Assembly (NCBI GenBank): GCA_036429605.1
Contig: CM071590.1
Span: 3,410,001-3,474,000, forward strand
Source: Cladobotryum mycophilum
Lineage: Eukaryota; Ascomycota; Sordariomycetes; Hypocreales; Hypocreaceae
Reading direction: 5' to 3'
Length of the DNA: 64,000 nucleotides
The notes beneath the pieces were generated by a model. It had not been told where the DNA came from, searched no databases, and was given only the letters and a program-made list of their open reading frames with translations. The position numbers and the translations under genes were made by a program. Below are positions 12,046-23,460 of the stretch, in pieces (position 1 is the first letter of the stretch; each line of letters opens with the position of its first letter).

Positions 12046-12989
12046 ATGTCGAAGCTTTTCATAGGGTGAGTCTTTCTTCTCGCCCTATGGCATCCGTTGG
12101 CATCGTCCACACAAGTCCGGGCGTAGGAGGCCTTTTCGCTGACCCGGAAAAAGCGGCCTCGCATGGCATACCGAAGAAGCCACTTTGCGTCAAAAGTTTG
12201 AAGAATTTGGCGCGGTTGAGGAAGCGGTAAGCCTTGCTCTTCATTCATTATTTCCCTTATCATATTCATGGAACAGCTCTTTCCTGTTTCACTTACTTCG
12301 GTCATTGCCTACAAACGCAATGAGGTCCCCTACCATGTCTCGAGTTCCCGAAGAACCCCTGTTGTGGTGCACATGCCTGGTGGAAGCTCTTCTAATTTAG
12401 GTCTGTGAAGGTGGTGGTGAAAGATCGAGACACCGGTCGCAGCCGTGGCTTCGGGTTTGTGCGATACACACAAGAATCTGATGCCCAAAATGCTATCGCT
12501 ACTATGAACAATGTCGAGTATGAGCTCCTGAGTGCTTCTCCCGCTTGCCAATTTCCCTAGGGTCTAAGCAAGCTTTCTTTGGCCTCGGTCTGATGTTTAT
12601 CCTCGGCAGATTTGACGGACGAACTATCCGAGTAGACAAGGCATCCGACAGCGGTCCTCGTGGTGGCTTCGGTCGCGGCGGAGGTCAGTCCTACGGAGCT
12701 GCCAGAGGAAGTTACGGTGCGCCAGTGGCATACGGCAATGTTCCGCCTCCTGGATACGGTGCCCACCAAAACATGTATCCTCCTGCATACGGCCGCGGTT
12801 ATCCTCCCCAACAGCCTGGATACGGCATGCCTCCGCAAGGTATGCCTTGAAGCATCTCGAACCCGCAGTGATATCAAGAGATCAAGAGTTGACGGACATT
12901 TAGGTTACGCTCCGCAATACTACCCGGATCCCTCGCAGCAACAGCAGCAGCAGCCTCCTCCACCTCCTCAGGGAGGTAGAGGTTACTAA
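12046..12989 (+). CDS. Glycine-rich RNA-binding protein, single RRM
   Basis: Five exons, 12046-12065, 12154-12226, 12411-12517, 12610-12839 and 12904-12989, give 516 nt and 171 aa with all phases consistent. The third exon acceptor was placed at GTGAAG (start 12411) so that EEA joins VVVKDRDTG. One RRM covers roughly residues 2-75, with RNP2 LFIGGLAW and RNP1 RGFGFVRY (about residues 43-50), then EFDGRTIRVDKAS. The tail is Gly/Tyr/Pro/Gln-rich with RGG-like GGFGRGGGQS and YGAPVAYGN repeats, ending in polyGln/Pro and GGRGY. This is the plant/fungal GRP, cold-inducible (CIRBP-like) class. A role in mRNA stability or stress is family knowledge. Very short first exons are usual for this family. 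Confidence 0.93.
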
Positions 12990-13570
12990 TTCATCCAGTT
13001 TAATGTGTGACAGGTCTCCCCGACAGCATTGAATCCTCGGAGGGATTAAACTACTGCCTTGCAGCTATGGTATCAACGGACCCCTTGCCCCTTTTTTCTG
13101 GTCTTGCGAAGAACATTTTCAAACTCCCAAGATCGAGCATCTGTGAGTGTTCAAGATATACCCGAAATCGTTTTAATCGAGATATGGATGGGATTTTCCG
13201 GCTTTTATTCGAGACCGCTTGGTACTAGCTATCGGAGAAGAAATTTCCATCTCGCTGCCTGTTTTACTTGCGATTATTATTTTATGTCTTGGAAACAATC
13301 CCAAGATTTTTGCAGTTTTACTCGCGCGGGGGTTCGATCGAGTCACGGCACGGCACGGGACAGCAGAGCAAGTCTGGCGGAGACATTAGACCACACGGAC
13401 TACCTGTCTAGAAATGGTAGCTATAAGAACGTTCATAATGATGACAACGGCGACGGGAAATTTTGGGGGTCAAATCGGTAGAGGGAACTGGGTGGCTTGC
13501 TATCATGGTGTTGGGAGGGAAAGTATTTGGTTCAATGTTTTCTTTTTGAGTCTCTTCTTCTCTCTTGTCT
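12990..13570. other. Intergenic, convergent 3' flanks
   Basis: This is the 3' UTR region between the RRM gene and the convergent ChaC gene. The ORFs across it lack any family signal. The short palindromic GGCACGGCACGGGAC stretch near 13345 is unexplained. Confidence 0.4.
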
Positions 13571-14619
13571 TCATGACCCAACTTTTTCAATCTCCTCCGC
13601 TTCTTTCGTGCTGCTTTCTTGTTTGAATTTGGAGACGGAGCTCAGAGTCGGAGGAGACCTAACTTGACTGGTGTCGTTTTGATCAAGATGCCTCACACGA
13701 CGAGCAAGGTCGCTTACATGAATGTCGCCACTATCGGGACTCAGTTCGGCGAGAGCTTCATCGAGGCCTAGAAGATAATCCTTATTGAGACCGCTAGGGC
13801 CCCGGCTACGGAAGATGTGCTCGGCAAGCTCCTGAGGATCCTGGGGACCAACAAACTGCTCGTTATCGGGCGTACCAATGTAGACGAGAGTACGAATCGG
13901 CGAAGAGCCATCAGCCGGGTAGAAAGGCGTGTAGTGGATGGAATAGCCGTTGATTTCGCGGATGTCGAGGTACTCTTTGACCTCTGTTACGTGCTCGGGG
14001 TGGATTCGATAGGCGACTCCCCACACCTTGTCCGGGGCGGAATCGTGGTGATCTGTGAGCTGTTCCCAGTGGGATCTCTCGATCAAGGTGACAACTCTGC
14101 CGGGAGCTTCTGGGGTACCTCGATGATCCTCACTGGCAAAAGGGAACAAAATCCAAGTTAGCTTGGTGTTGCTGTCATTGTTTTGACACTAGAGCAGAAG
14201 ACTGCATCTTGTTCCCTTTTCAGCAGAAGTTGGTTCGACTTACCTAGCCTAAAGCTGGTGAGCCAAATCACTATCAAACAAAGCCAAAGAGAGAGGAGAG
14301 GGTAGTTTAAACACAAACCTGCCAGAATCGCCGAACATAACCAATCACCCAGCCGGGAATTCTCTTGTCTAATAGCAAGGAAGGCGAAGCATGTTAGTGG
14401 ATTATGTCATGTCATGTCATGTCATCGGATGCTTATCCTCCTGGAATATGTTCTGTCGTGGGGCGGAATATACCAAAATGTGGAGGTGGCTTCCATATTA
14501 AGCTCCTAGAAGGTGGTGAGACGTGGGGTACTAGACGACACAGCCTTGCGATAAGCGATGAATGCGTACCCATAGCCATACAGCCAGAATTCCTGAGACG
14601 TAGTTTCGTGAGACGCCAT
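13571..14619 (-). CDS. ChaC-type gamma-glutamylcyclotransferase, with 5-nt microexon
   Basis: Five minus-strand exons, 14570-14619, 14474-14505, 14319-14368, 14244-14248 and 13571-14132, give 699 nt and 232 aa. The protein opens MASHETTSQEFWLYGYG-SLIWKPPPHF, with the YGSL(I)W nucleotide/substrate-loop motif of the family. It then reads DKRIPGWVIGYVRRFWQ, the conserved ASEDHRGTPEAPGRVVTL, and YLDIREINGY with the YLxxRE catalytic-Glu motif. ChaC enzymes cleave glutathione to 5-oxoproline and Cys-Gly. Exon 4 is only GCTAG. Without it, exon 3 (phase 0 after FWQ) joins TGAGG and stops at once; with it the conserved A-S-E-D-H reads through. The microexon is flanked by TTTAG and a perfect GTAAGT. 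The C-terminus beyond the domain is Ser/Glu-rich. Confidence 0.9.
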
Positions 14620-16263
14620 GATAAAAAAAAATCTTGAGTATTGTGCAGAGAGTGTAATTTATATCTTCTTGTTTTTGATCCAAGTAGTTGAAAAAAAAGA
14701 AGTTATATGTAGGAGGGAGATCAAAAGAAGTGGAACAAGTCTAGTAGATGTCACTGCAGAAGAGAGGGAATAATAATGCTGCATGTACAAAAAGGATCAA
14801 CCAATGATTACAAAGCGGTCAGCGATGATGTGGATGGAACGCGGCATGTCGAATAGAAGCGGGAGAGCCTTGCACTAAGAGAATGATATGGTGGAATGGG
14901 CTCTTTGATAATCTTTACAGTTATTATAAGATGGATGGATCCCTATAAGGGCTTACGGATTTCTTGCTGGAAGCGCGGTATAATATTTCTAGAAATTTCC
15001 TAATTTTCCTACAGATCATCCGTCAGCTTGGAGATCCGCATAGATACATACCTAGTACTAGTAGGACTTACTATCCACGTATGATGTGATGTCTGCCAAT
15101 GCTGCGACTTCGCCTCAGGGCTCGGCAAACAAATGATTGACGCGGAGACGAGATGAGTGGGCATGGGCATGGGCATAGACGACGTGGACATGGACGTGAA
15201 CGTGGACAATCTTTTAGTGGAGCGTCTCACGTTTGCTTCTCCCGTGACATGCCAAGGATGCGTGATAATATTCCATTCTGCGTACGGAGTACAGCCCATA
15301 CAGCCGAGTTAGAACGGAGAGCCTCGTTTCATGCAGTGGATGCATGTCAGGGCGGCTGTGCAGGTATAGGTATGTATTTACCCTACCCTACGTGCCTATC
15401 AAGCCAGGTATGTAGGGACGCGGACTGCGGCTCAAGGCACCCAGGCACCCCCAAGCAATGGGATGGATAGCCATCCTCAGGGAACGAACCCCGCCACAGC
15501 CCAGCGAGGCCAGTGGAAAAAACCAGTGGGAGCCAGTGAGCCAACGCAGCCCACCATCCACTGATCTTTCGTGCTTGGCGCCTCATCAGCTCAACGGGGA
15601 GGCGGTGTCTAGAGCTATGGGCACGAGCTGAAGGCCAGCTCTGTTCTCACTACTTAGGCAAGGTAGGTATTATTTGTTATTATTACTTACGAGTCAAGGG
15701 CTGGGGTCAGGACAGGCGTAACTCCGTACAGTGAGTGGTATTGGTGTACATACAAGTATGATGTCAAAAACGAGTTGAATGGCTACCTACTTGTACCGTT
15801 TGATCTGCTGTTCTTTCCTTTCGCGTACCTTCCATTGGATCCAACCACATGACAGGAAAGACCCTCTTCTTTCTTCTTTCTTCCATCCCTTCCTGCTCCA
15901 TTCGCATGACCCATTGATTGAGTGCAGATCAATATTTCCTGCTTCTTTAAACCAACAACAGAGCATTTCACCTCTTCAACTTGTTCCTCAAAACGGCTTT
16001 GAATCAAAGCTTGACCAAAAACAACCATCGTATTTCCTTATCGTTCGATTCCCACCAAACAGCTTGTGCCCCGCGCCGGTCGCGTCGCAGTCGCATTCCG
16101 ACGCAAGACAGACAGACACACCCCGCCCGTTCAAACGTTTGGCCAAGACGAGACGAATTGCCCAAATTGCATGATCCGAATCTTACCTGAAGCTCGCTTT
16201 ACCGCATCGCCGTATTCGCCATTCCAAAGTATACACCAGCATTCTCGAGCGCTATAAAAAAAA
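14620..16263. promoter_or_regulatory. Divergent intergenic region, ChaC / PEF protein
   Basis: No convincing gene lies here. It contains GTCAT pentamer repeats further into the ChaC side (14405-14424, intronic), alternating GGGCAT and GGACGTG units at 15157-15205, and TACCTAC-type motifs. The last 450 bp before 16264 are pyrimidine-rich, as in a + strand promoter/leader. Confidence 0.4.
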
Positions 16264-17433
16264 ATGGCGTACAACAAGCCATACGACCCAGATGCTCTGC
16301 CTAGGTAAGTCAACAATAGATGCGACTTGGAAGCGCAACGTCGTCGGCACCCCCACCATGCCGCCTGCAGCCTCACCGGAAAGTCCATTGCTGATTTGAC
16401 GTCTTGGTTCTAGATTTGCAGAGCCTGAGCCTGTAGGTATTTTGCCGCTCGAATGAGAGGGAGGGAGAGAGAAACGCCCCAAAGGAGCAATCGTTGATCA
16501 ATCATCTTCTACAACAGAAACCAGGCTCAGTGCCACCACCTCAGCCGCGTTACGACCAGCAGCCACAGCAGCCGCGATATGACCGCCAGCAATATCAACA
16601 AGCTCCCCCACGACAGAACTCGAGATACGACCAGCAGCAACCAAGGTACGATCAGCAGCCTCAGCAGCAACGATATCAAGACCCAAGATCCCCGGTCGTC
16701 CAGGGTCATTCCATGTACGCTGCATCGCCTCCCCCAGTTGTAGGTCAGCGTCCTGCACAACATACTCGCCCCGCTGCGGCGTCCAAACCGCCACCATCTC
16801 CTAAGCAGGAACAAGGTGGAAGTGCAGACCCGACTCTGCTACCCCTGTTCAGGGCTGTAGACAAGGATGGTAAGTAAACGCCTGAGTCAATGAGAAGAAT
16901 CGCCCGTGGTTGTGCTTTTGGTTACGGACATTGGCTCCTTCATGCTGCAGTCTGCTCACATCTTCACAGGAACGGGTCAACTTTCCGAAAAGGAGCTTTC
17001 AGTAGCCCTGGTCAACGGAGATTGGACTGCCTTCGACATCCAGACAGTGCGTATGATGATTCGCATGTTCGACTCGGACCGCAGCGGCACCATTGGCTTT
17101 GATGAATTCTGCGGTCTATGGTCATTTCTTGCCTCATGGCGCACCCTTTTTGACCGTTTCGACGTCGATCGCAGCGGCAATATCTCTCTATCTGAATTCT
17201 CAGACGCTCTCATCGCCTTCCGCTATCGTCTGAGTCCCCAGTTTGTCGAGCTACTATTCCGCACATACGACAAGCGCAATGAAGGGGTTATGAGCTTTGA
17301 TCTTTTTGTGCAAGCGTGCATCTCCCTGAAGCGCATGACGGACGTGTTTAAGAAATACGATAATGATCGGGACGGATACATCACTCTAAGCTTTGAGGAC
17401 TTTTTGGGCGAAATTTTGAAGCAAATGAGGTGA
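16264..17433 (+). CDS. PEF1: Penta-EF-hand calcium-binding protein (Pef1/ALG-2 type)
   Basis: Four exons, 16264-16304, 16414-16432, 16518-16869 and 16970-17433, give 876 nt and 291 aa. A Pro/Gln/Tyr-rich N-terminal half contains RYDQQPQ-like repeats, as in yeast Pef1, peflin and ALG-2 relatives. Five EF-hand loops follow from about residue 134: DKDGTGQLSEKEL, DSDRSGTIGFDEF, DVDRSGNISLSEF, the degenerate YDKRNEGVMSFDLF, and DNDRDGYITLSFEDF. The first three have full D-x-D/D-x-S-G calcium ligands. PEF proteins dimerise through the fifth hand and act in Ca-dependent cation homeostasis, budding or membrane repair (family knowledge). Exon 2 is only 19 nt. The gene symbol rests on overall layout. 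Confidence 0.92.
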
Positions 17434-17926
17434 GGTTTCAGATTTGATATGAATTCAAGGTCCGGAAATATGATGAGAATATGCGAGCAAAGGTCAAGGC
17501 AAATGGTAGCGATAGAAGTGAAGGGTTGGCTCTTTCATTTAAGGCAAGACGGAGCCTTAACGGTGTCGGGTGGATGCATGATACCCTGGAATATGGCGGT
17601 TTATGCCTGGTCAAGAACGAGTCCATCGTTGAATGGAGATACAAGGGCGTCACATTTTGCATCTTGGAAGCCTATGTACTATTGAACGACGCGTTTGAAA
17701 AAAGGAATCACGTTTGAATAATTAGCATTAGCTAAGGTAAACAAATTAAAAGAAGACAAAAGGAATGTCTGCTAAGCTAAAGAACGGGTATCGGTTGGTA
17801 TGTTTGATATGATATGAGGAAGCAAGGAAACTTGTCGGAATGAATGTGTGAGGGATCTGAAGATCGACATGTGTGCGGTGATTAAAGGGGGGTGAATTTC
17901 TGGGAGCTTCCCCCTAAACTCTACAT
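17434..17926. other. Intergenic, convergent 3' flanks
   Basis: A 493-bp gap lies between the stop codons of the PEF gene and the minus-strand lactamase-like gene. It is AT-rich and holds no supported gene. Confidence 0.4.
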
Positions 17927-19173
17927 TTAGTTAGAAATGTTGTTAAATAAGCCCAGGGCGTCGGGAACATTCTTCCCCGGCACCTCTTGCTCCGGATCCC
18001 ATATGCCTTGACTCGTAAGCATCAACGCCTGTCCCGGATCGAGTTTCAGGATCTCGACCAGCTTTGGGGGTTTCTTCCCCTTCTTCCCCCCTTCGTTTCG
18101 ACCCTCTCTACCATGTCCCGCAGCTCGGTTGTGGTATATGTCTTGCGCCGCGGGAACTTGGTGCCGGAGGTGGTGTCTTCGTCGCGGGTACTGATCCATG
18201 CTCGCGCCCCGAGGGTAAGTGCTGTTTCTTGACCGATTGGGGCAGCTGTGCTGCCGACGTTGCCAAGGTGCCACCAGGGGTTAGCCTCGGTGCCGAAGGA
18301 ATGCAAGAAGGCCGTAAGGGGAAGAGCCGCTTCCAAAATGAGATGGGAGGTGACGTATGGTTCCAGACTGCTGTACGAGGTGCCATGGGGCGAGTATATC
18401 ACCGAGAGGGCCCGGTCGACGGTATGAGAGGATATGGTTGTCGTTGGTCTGGATGGTCGAACGCGCTGGGGGCAGACTGGTGATTCTGGCGGCGTAGGAG
18501 GTACGAGCCGGGCCGTAAGACGGCGGTTACTCATTTCTTTAACAAGGGATCGTTGAGACGAGTTCGTCGAGGCAGTAGGGCTCGGTGTCACAGGTGGCGT
18601 TTGAGTCGGTCGACGGAAGACGGAGTATCTTGATGGAGGCGGACGATATGTGATGCCAATGGCCGAGTGAACACCTCTTGCATCCCGCTTCTGGGGGATC
18701 AGGGACACTGTAACCTCGCCTTCCTCCCCGCTGGCGTAACAAGGAGACACGGGCAGCCGAACAGCTCTGTCTCGTTTCTTGTGATGGGGGTCTTCCCACG
18801 GGGGAAGGGCTTGGACAACGCCATCATTGAAATACCCCCAACTTTCTATAATCTTTGCCGCTGACGGTTCGGCCAAGATGAGCGTCTTGGTATTGCCAGG
18901 AGGAAGCTGTCGAAGGGTTTCCTCGTCCAGATGGCCATCTCTGCCTTGGGTTATGATCACGAGATCCGGCTCGGGTATGTCACCGAGCGAGACACATTTT
19001 CCATTTTGCCTACTCGCTGCGGGTGATTCGGACTGCGGTACATCGTTGACGGGTTGTCGTGTAAACACTGGATCGAGAAGGATTCGAAACGGTTCCCATA
19101 TGTTTCCCCCCAACGGCTCAAAGACGAGTAGAAAGGAAACGTTCGAGTTGAGCTGCTTGACTGTCAACGCCAT
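17927..19173 (-). CDS. Metallo-beta-lactamase-superfamily-like protein, with one-base frameshift
   Basis: A single exon with the start at 19173 (MALTVKQLNSNVSFLLVFEP). The longer ORF upstream adds 23 unlikely residues. The pattern LVFEPLGG..PFRILLDP, PEPDLVIITQ, DEETLRQLPP, TKTLILAEPSAAKIIESW is that of a fungal UlaG-like metallo-beta-lactamase family. The usual HxHxDH metal site is reduced here to a single His (GRDGHLDEE). A Pro/Ser/Thr-rich insert occupies the middle. The C-terminal half contains WWHLGNVGSTAAPIGQETAL and ARAWISTRDEDTTSGTKF. Near the end the frame breaks at a run of six C (18086-18091). One extra base joins VETKGG to KKGKKPPKLVEILKLDPG, and the protein ends at 17927 with 415 aa. 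Otherwise it stops prematurely at about 18046. Confidence 0.78.
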
Positions 19174-19755
19174 TATTAAAGGCTGGACGTACCAGATAGA
19201 CAACAGTCGTTTTAAATTCGTGGCAATAAAGGATGCAAACATTGGTCAACATTTCACAGTCGGACGGCCGAATATTTCTATCATCCACCATCACTGACGA
19301 GATCACATAGCAACCACGAATCACGGGGGGAAGACGCGGGTAGACGGAATGGTTCGGGATATAGGAATGTGTCTCTTCTGAGCCGAAAGTGGTTTTCTCC
19401 CATATCTGATATTAAAGCTGGAGGCGGGAAGAAATGCATACCAGAGAACGAGGCTTTGCTCAACGTATTCGTCATTAAGGCACAGCAACACTTGTTGAAG
19501 GGAGAAAATGACCAAGACTAGTGACAGTTTGGAGCCCGTTCAATGCGTAGAAGGTGACCCGAGTAATGGGTTTTGTCTCACAAAAGCGCGGGGTTGTACT
19601 CAATCCATTCCTGGGGTGAGACGGCAAGCAATTTATAAAGGGACGATGGAATCACGAAACCGGTGAGGCAACAGATTGCATACCAGTCGAAGTGATTTCT
19701 CTGTGGTGGTTACACCATCCCCATCATACTGCCAAGAGGACTTCCTCGAGTAGCT
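19174..19755. other. Intergenic, upstream of the lactamase-like gene
   Basis: This is the 5' flank of the minus-strand gene. The ORFs across it are short, and no family signal was seen. Confidence 0.35.
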
Positions 19756-20010
19756 ATGGGTCACAATCTAACAATATGTTTAGACGAGACGGTGAATGAT
19801 TTTCCATCGGCCCGTAGCTGCAGGATAGGGACCAGGATTCTGCCGATCCATGATGCTGCAGAAACAGGGAGAGACACAGGGTGGTCTGGTGGTTATGTCG
19901 TAGACGTTGAGAATCGACATGTTGTTGTTCTTGACAACGAAACTAATGAATATGCTGCTGTGGCAGAGAGATTCTTCGACTTGGCCGATATCAGTGAAGA
20001 TGCTCTCTAA
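19756..20010 (+). CDS. Possible small protein, 84 codons
   Basis: An uninterrupted 84-codon ORF with a fairly protein-like composition: an acidic, ordered C-terminal half (GYVVDVENRHVVVLDNETNE, then AAVAERFFDLADISEDAL). I do not recognise a family. It could be a short real gene, the last exon of a gene whose earlier exons I cannot place, or chance. Its start context (AGCTATGG) is unremarkable. Confidence 0.3.
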   Translation: MGHNLTICLDETVNDFPSARSCRIGTRILPIHDAAETGRDTGWSGGYVVDVENRHVVVLDNETNEYAAVAERFFDLADISEDAL

Positions 20011-21090
20011 ACCTGTTGGTCGTATAATTGAGTCTTCATTTGAAACAGCTGTCGTCGTGGTTTTTTGTTGGAATAATGAACAATAGGGGGATGGATGGTA
20101 TTGAATACTCGGTACTGCTCAAGACGAGATTGTGATAAATGACCAACTGTTGAAAATGGCTTCTATTGTCTTTGTGAAACTAACCACGAGGTAGTATTCA
20201 AAGACCGATAAGCCTCATCCAAGAAGACCGAATACAGAAGAATACCCAAAGATTGAATAGGGCAATCCGGCCTTTGGAGGCGTCTTGCTTTTCGATGGTG
20301 ATGAGGAATGCTGCTTTGCTGATGGTGGTGAAGCTGAGGTAAGAAAATCCTATTGATGGGATCACCAACCCCAGTGGCTTGCTTGTCCTTGGGCGGGCGG
20401 CGTCACAGTGCGTGCGTGCGTGCGCATGTTGCAGGAAAGACCCTTGAAACTGCGACTGCCTGATTGGCGCTGGCGTAGCGCGGGGTCACCGCCTTTGATA
20501 ACGACTTGGCATTATCGTTCAGTTCATGACACGGTCTGAGTGATTTGATTGGACAAGGGCAGACCATTTTGACACATTCATGTGCTTAAGGCTTTTTTCT
20601 TTTTTTTTCTTACACACATGACCTTTTTTCTCTTTCTAATAGTGATACATGCGATACTGAAGAGAAGCATGCTGTATAGAGTATACGAAATAGAGTCTTG
20701 TGATTACCTAGTAGATACCTTGTCCATTCTGGTAATGCCTACTAGGTACCCAGTATTTGTGAGAGAGTAAGGCAGGTTCTGTCAAGCTATAGTCCTATTG
20801 CTTCGTACCTGCCTTTGTTATATCTGCCCAGTCCTTCGTATCCATCTTGATAAAAAATAGAGTCTGTAAAAGGTGGAGCAGTTGCCGCGGAAAATGCATT
20901 CCATGTATGTACATGAAGAGTACATAAATTACATACATGCATCCCATTTATTACCTCTTACAACTACAACTACTACAACTGCTACTGCTGCACGAAGCAA
21001 GAAGCACGAAGCACATGGGCAAGGGCAAGGACCTATCTAGTCCTCTCTCTGCGTCTGCACGTCAGTTTTCAAGGTCCGTAGAGAGTTAAA

Positions 21091-21118
21091 AGAGGGTCAA
21101 AGAGGGTCAAAGAGGGTC
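21091..21118. repeat. Tandem 10-mer AGAGGGTCAA
   Basis: Nearly three direct copies of AGAGGGTCAA lie side by side. Confidence 0.85.
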
Positions 21119-21937
21119 GACCAATGTCAACCAGTGTCACCCCCTGGCACGCCATATGATGTCAGTCTGCTTCAAGTCTGCTTTATTAGGCTGATGACGG
21201 CGTGGTGGCGCTTCCAGGGATACCCGCACTGTCATTGGTAGCCATACCATACCAGGTACCAGTAACTTGAAACTTGAATCCTACCAGATGCTTACATCCA
21301 GTCTCGTCTCACAGGCCACTCACACACGCAGAGAGAGAGGTAGGTATTTTTCCGAAAGGGAGACAGAAAGAAAGCGAGAGAGGGAGTACTTTAGGTAGGT
21401 GGTGTTTTCGTTGGATTTGGTCTTTTCTTCTTCCACCATTAATGACTCGACAAGCTCTCACTCACCGGCACACCGACTCATTCGAAACGACGATGAAAAG
21501 TCAGCTTGGACATTTAAAAAGGTTATTCCACCCCTAATCCGGCCAGTCCGACTCGTGAAAGCTTCCCATAGTACTATACCTCTACGTATCATCTTGTCTT
21601 GTCCCAGTCTTTGTCTCCAACCAACAACATGTGATGGCGCTGAGACTTGCAAGAGGTTGCAACGTCTTTTTTTTCCTTCCTTCTTTTTGTTTCTTTTCGT
21701 TTTTAGTCTCGCCGCCGCTGGGAGAAGCCGGAACAGGAGAAGGGTTTGCGACTTTTGACGCCCTCGGACCCGCCGGTGCAAAAGCTATCAGACCCAAAAC
21801 GGCATCGTTTCTTGTCGGGAGCTTTTTCTATCTTTTATCGGCATTCACAGTACACTTGCACTGTGACAGGTACATTTGCCCTTGAGCCGAGGGAAAAACA
21901 TGGCTGTCCAATCTCTTATCGTTATCACCTCCCGTCC

Positions 21938-21956
21938 TTTTTTTTTTTTTTTTTTT
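21938..21956. repeat. Poly(T) run of 19
   Basis: An uninterrupted run of 19 T on the + strand in gene-free DNA. Confidence 0.9.
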
Positions 21957-22520
21957 CTCTTTCCAGAGTAGGAAACCAAGCTCTCTCGACCTCAAGGTTG
22001 CATTCTTCTTATGCAATGATGACCCACGCCCAATATTCAAATCGATGATGGAATAAAGGGAAAACAGTGGTAGATATGGGACAAGGGGTGAGAGTTTTAC
22101 TTTGGGGACAAATTGATGCCTTTGGTAAAGACATCCGCCACTGGTCCGCCACCACCAAGCACAAAGTAGTGGGCTGGTACTCGTTACTGCTGGGAGGGAA
22201 AGGGTAGTACCAAGGAGAGCTCCAGCAAGCTGATAGAGCTCCCCCACTCTCGGATGCTCAGCTCTAGCACCTGAGCCATTGAAATCCAACGACTCGCTCA
22301 GGTCCATCCAACCTGTTGTTGGCCACTTTGGTCAATCAGCGCTGTCCAAGGTTGCGCGAGAGAAAGAGAAAGAGAGACTGCCCCGCCAATCTTGAGTCAT
22401 TCGAAATAGTGGAAAACGCCGTGATTTGCTACCAACAAGCTGTGTGCTTTTGTTGAAGGTCCATTTTCAATATGGCTGACTGATTGATTGATCCGATTGA
22501 TTGATTTGATTGAGACAGAG

Positions 22521-22558
22521 GTGTGTGTGTGCTCTGTGTGCTCTGTGTGCTCTGTGTC
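22521..22558. repeat. Tandem 9-mer GTGTGCTCT
   Basis: A short GT run is followed by three copies of the 9-bp unit CTCTGTGTG. Confidence 0.85.
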
Positions 22559-23424
22559 GCCACTACCAAAAAGGTACCTCGCCTTTAAGTGCGACCCTGG
22601 CTCAGCAGCTGTATACAGTACATGCATGGAAGACGAGAGAAAAAAAGAGGGGTCTTTTTTTCTCAAAGCCTGTCCTGTCCTGTATGTACATGCCAAGTCT
22701 GGGAGCTCCATTGCTCCAACAGGGGGCCAGAGCTTAACCCTGAGCTTCTCATTGGCTACTCTCACCCGCTTGCTAATGCTCCCCCTCAAGCAGCAACCCA
22801 GCATGAAGAAGCAGATCACAAGGGACCATTTTTTTCGACACCTGCACCTGCATTTCGCCCAGCCAGAAGCCGCAGCAAGCAGCAAACCCACATTACTCTT
22901 TTTCTCTTTGCTCCTGCTCTTCTATGTACTTGCCTGCCTGCCCTCTCTGTGTGTACATATGAGTGTGTGTGCATCCCTGGTTGACGCTTGTTTTCGTCAC
23001 AATTGCTCCGTACCAGGTACATGGTATGCTGCAAGGTTACTGTACATACACCTTACCTTGACATTACCTATAGCTGAATTTTTTCTCTCTCTTCTCTTCT
23101 CTTCCGTTGGGTCATGCATGTTTCGAGTCCCGTGAGCACGAGAGTGAGCAAGCAGGAGCCGAATCCATCCCCATCCAACCAGCACCAGCCCTCCTCCATG
23201 GTCCTCGACGGCCCTCCACTCCATCCCATCCCATCCCCCATCCACTCTACTGTATGTATTCCCCCCAAAGCTTCGGAGGCTTGGCCGCCACCATTGGATC
23301 TCGTAACTTGTACCAAAAGCCAAAGCGCCGCCGTCAGAGCTCCTAGAACGGTTTCTTAGTATTATTATTGTCCATGTACTTTTTATGTATACCTACAAGG
23401 TAGGAATACGACGTGAACCTGAAC

Positions 23425-23460
23425 CTCTACCTCTACCTCTACCTCTAGCTCTACCTCTCT
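23425..23460. repeat. Tandem hexamer CTCTAC
   Basis: Five to six near-perfect copies of CTCTAC lie in the CT-rich leader of the RING-like gene. Confidence 0.85.

Noticed and set aside
13320..13360. Possible B-box-like GGGGGTTCGATCGAG
   Set aside because: No matching A box upstream, and the T-loop sequence does not fit.
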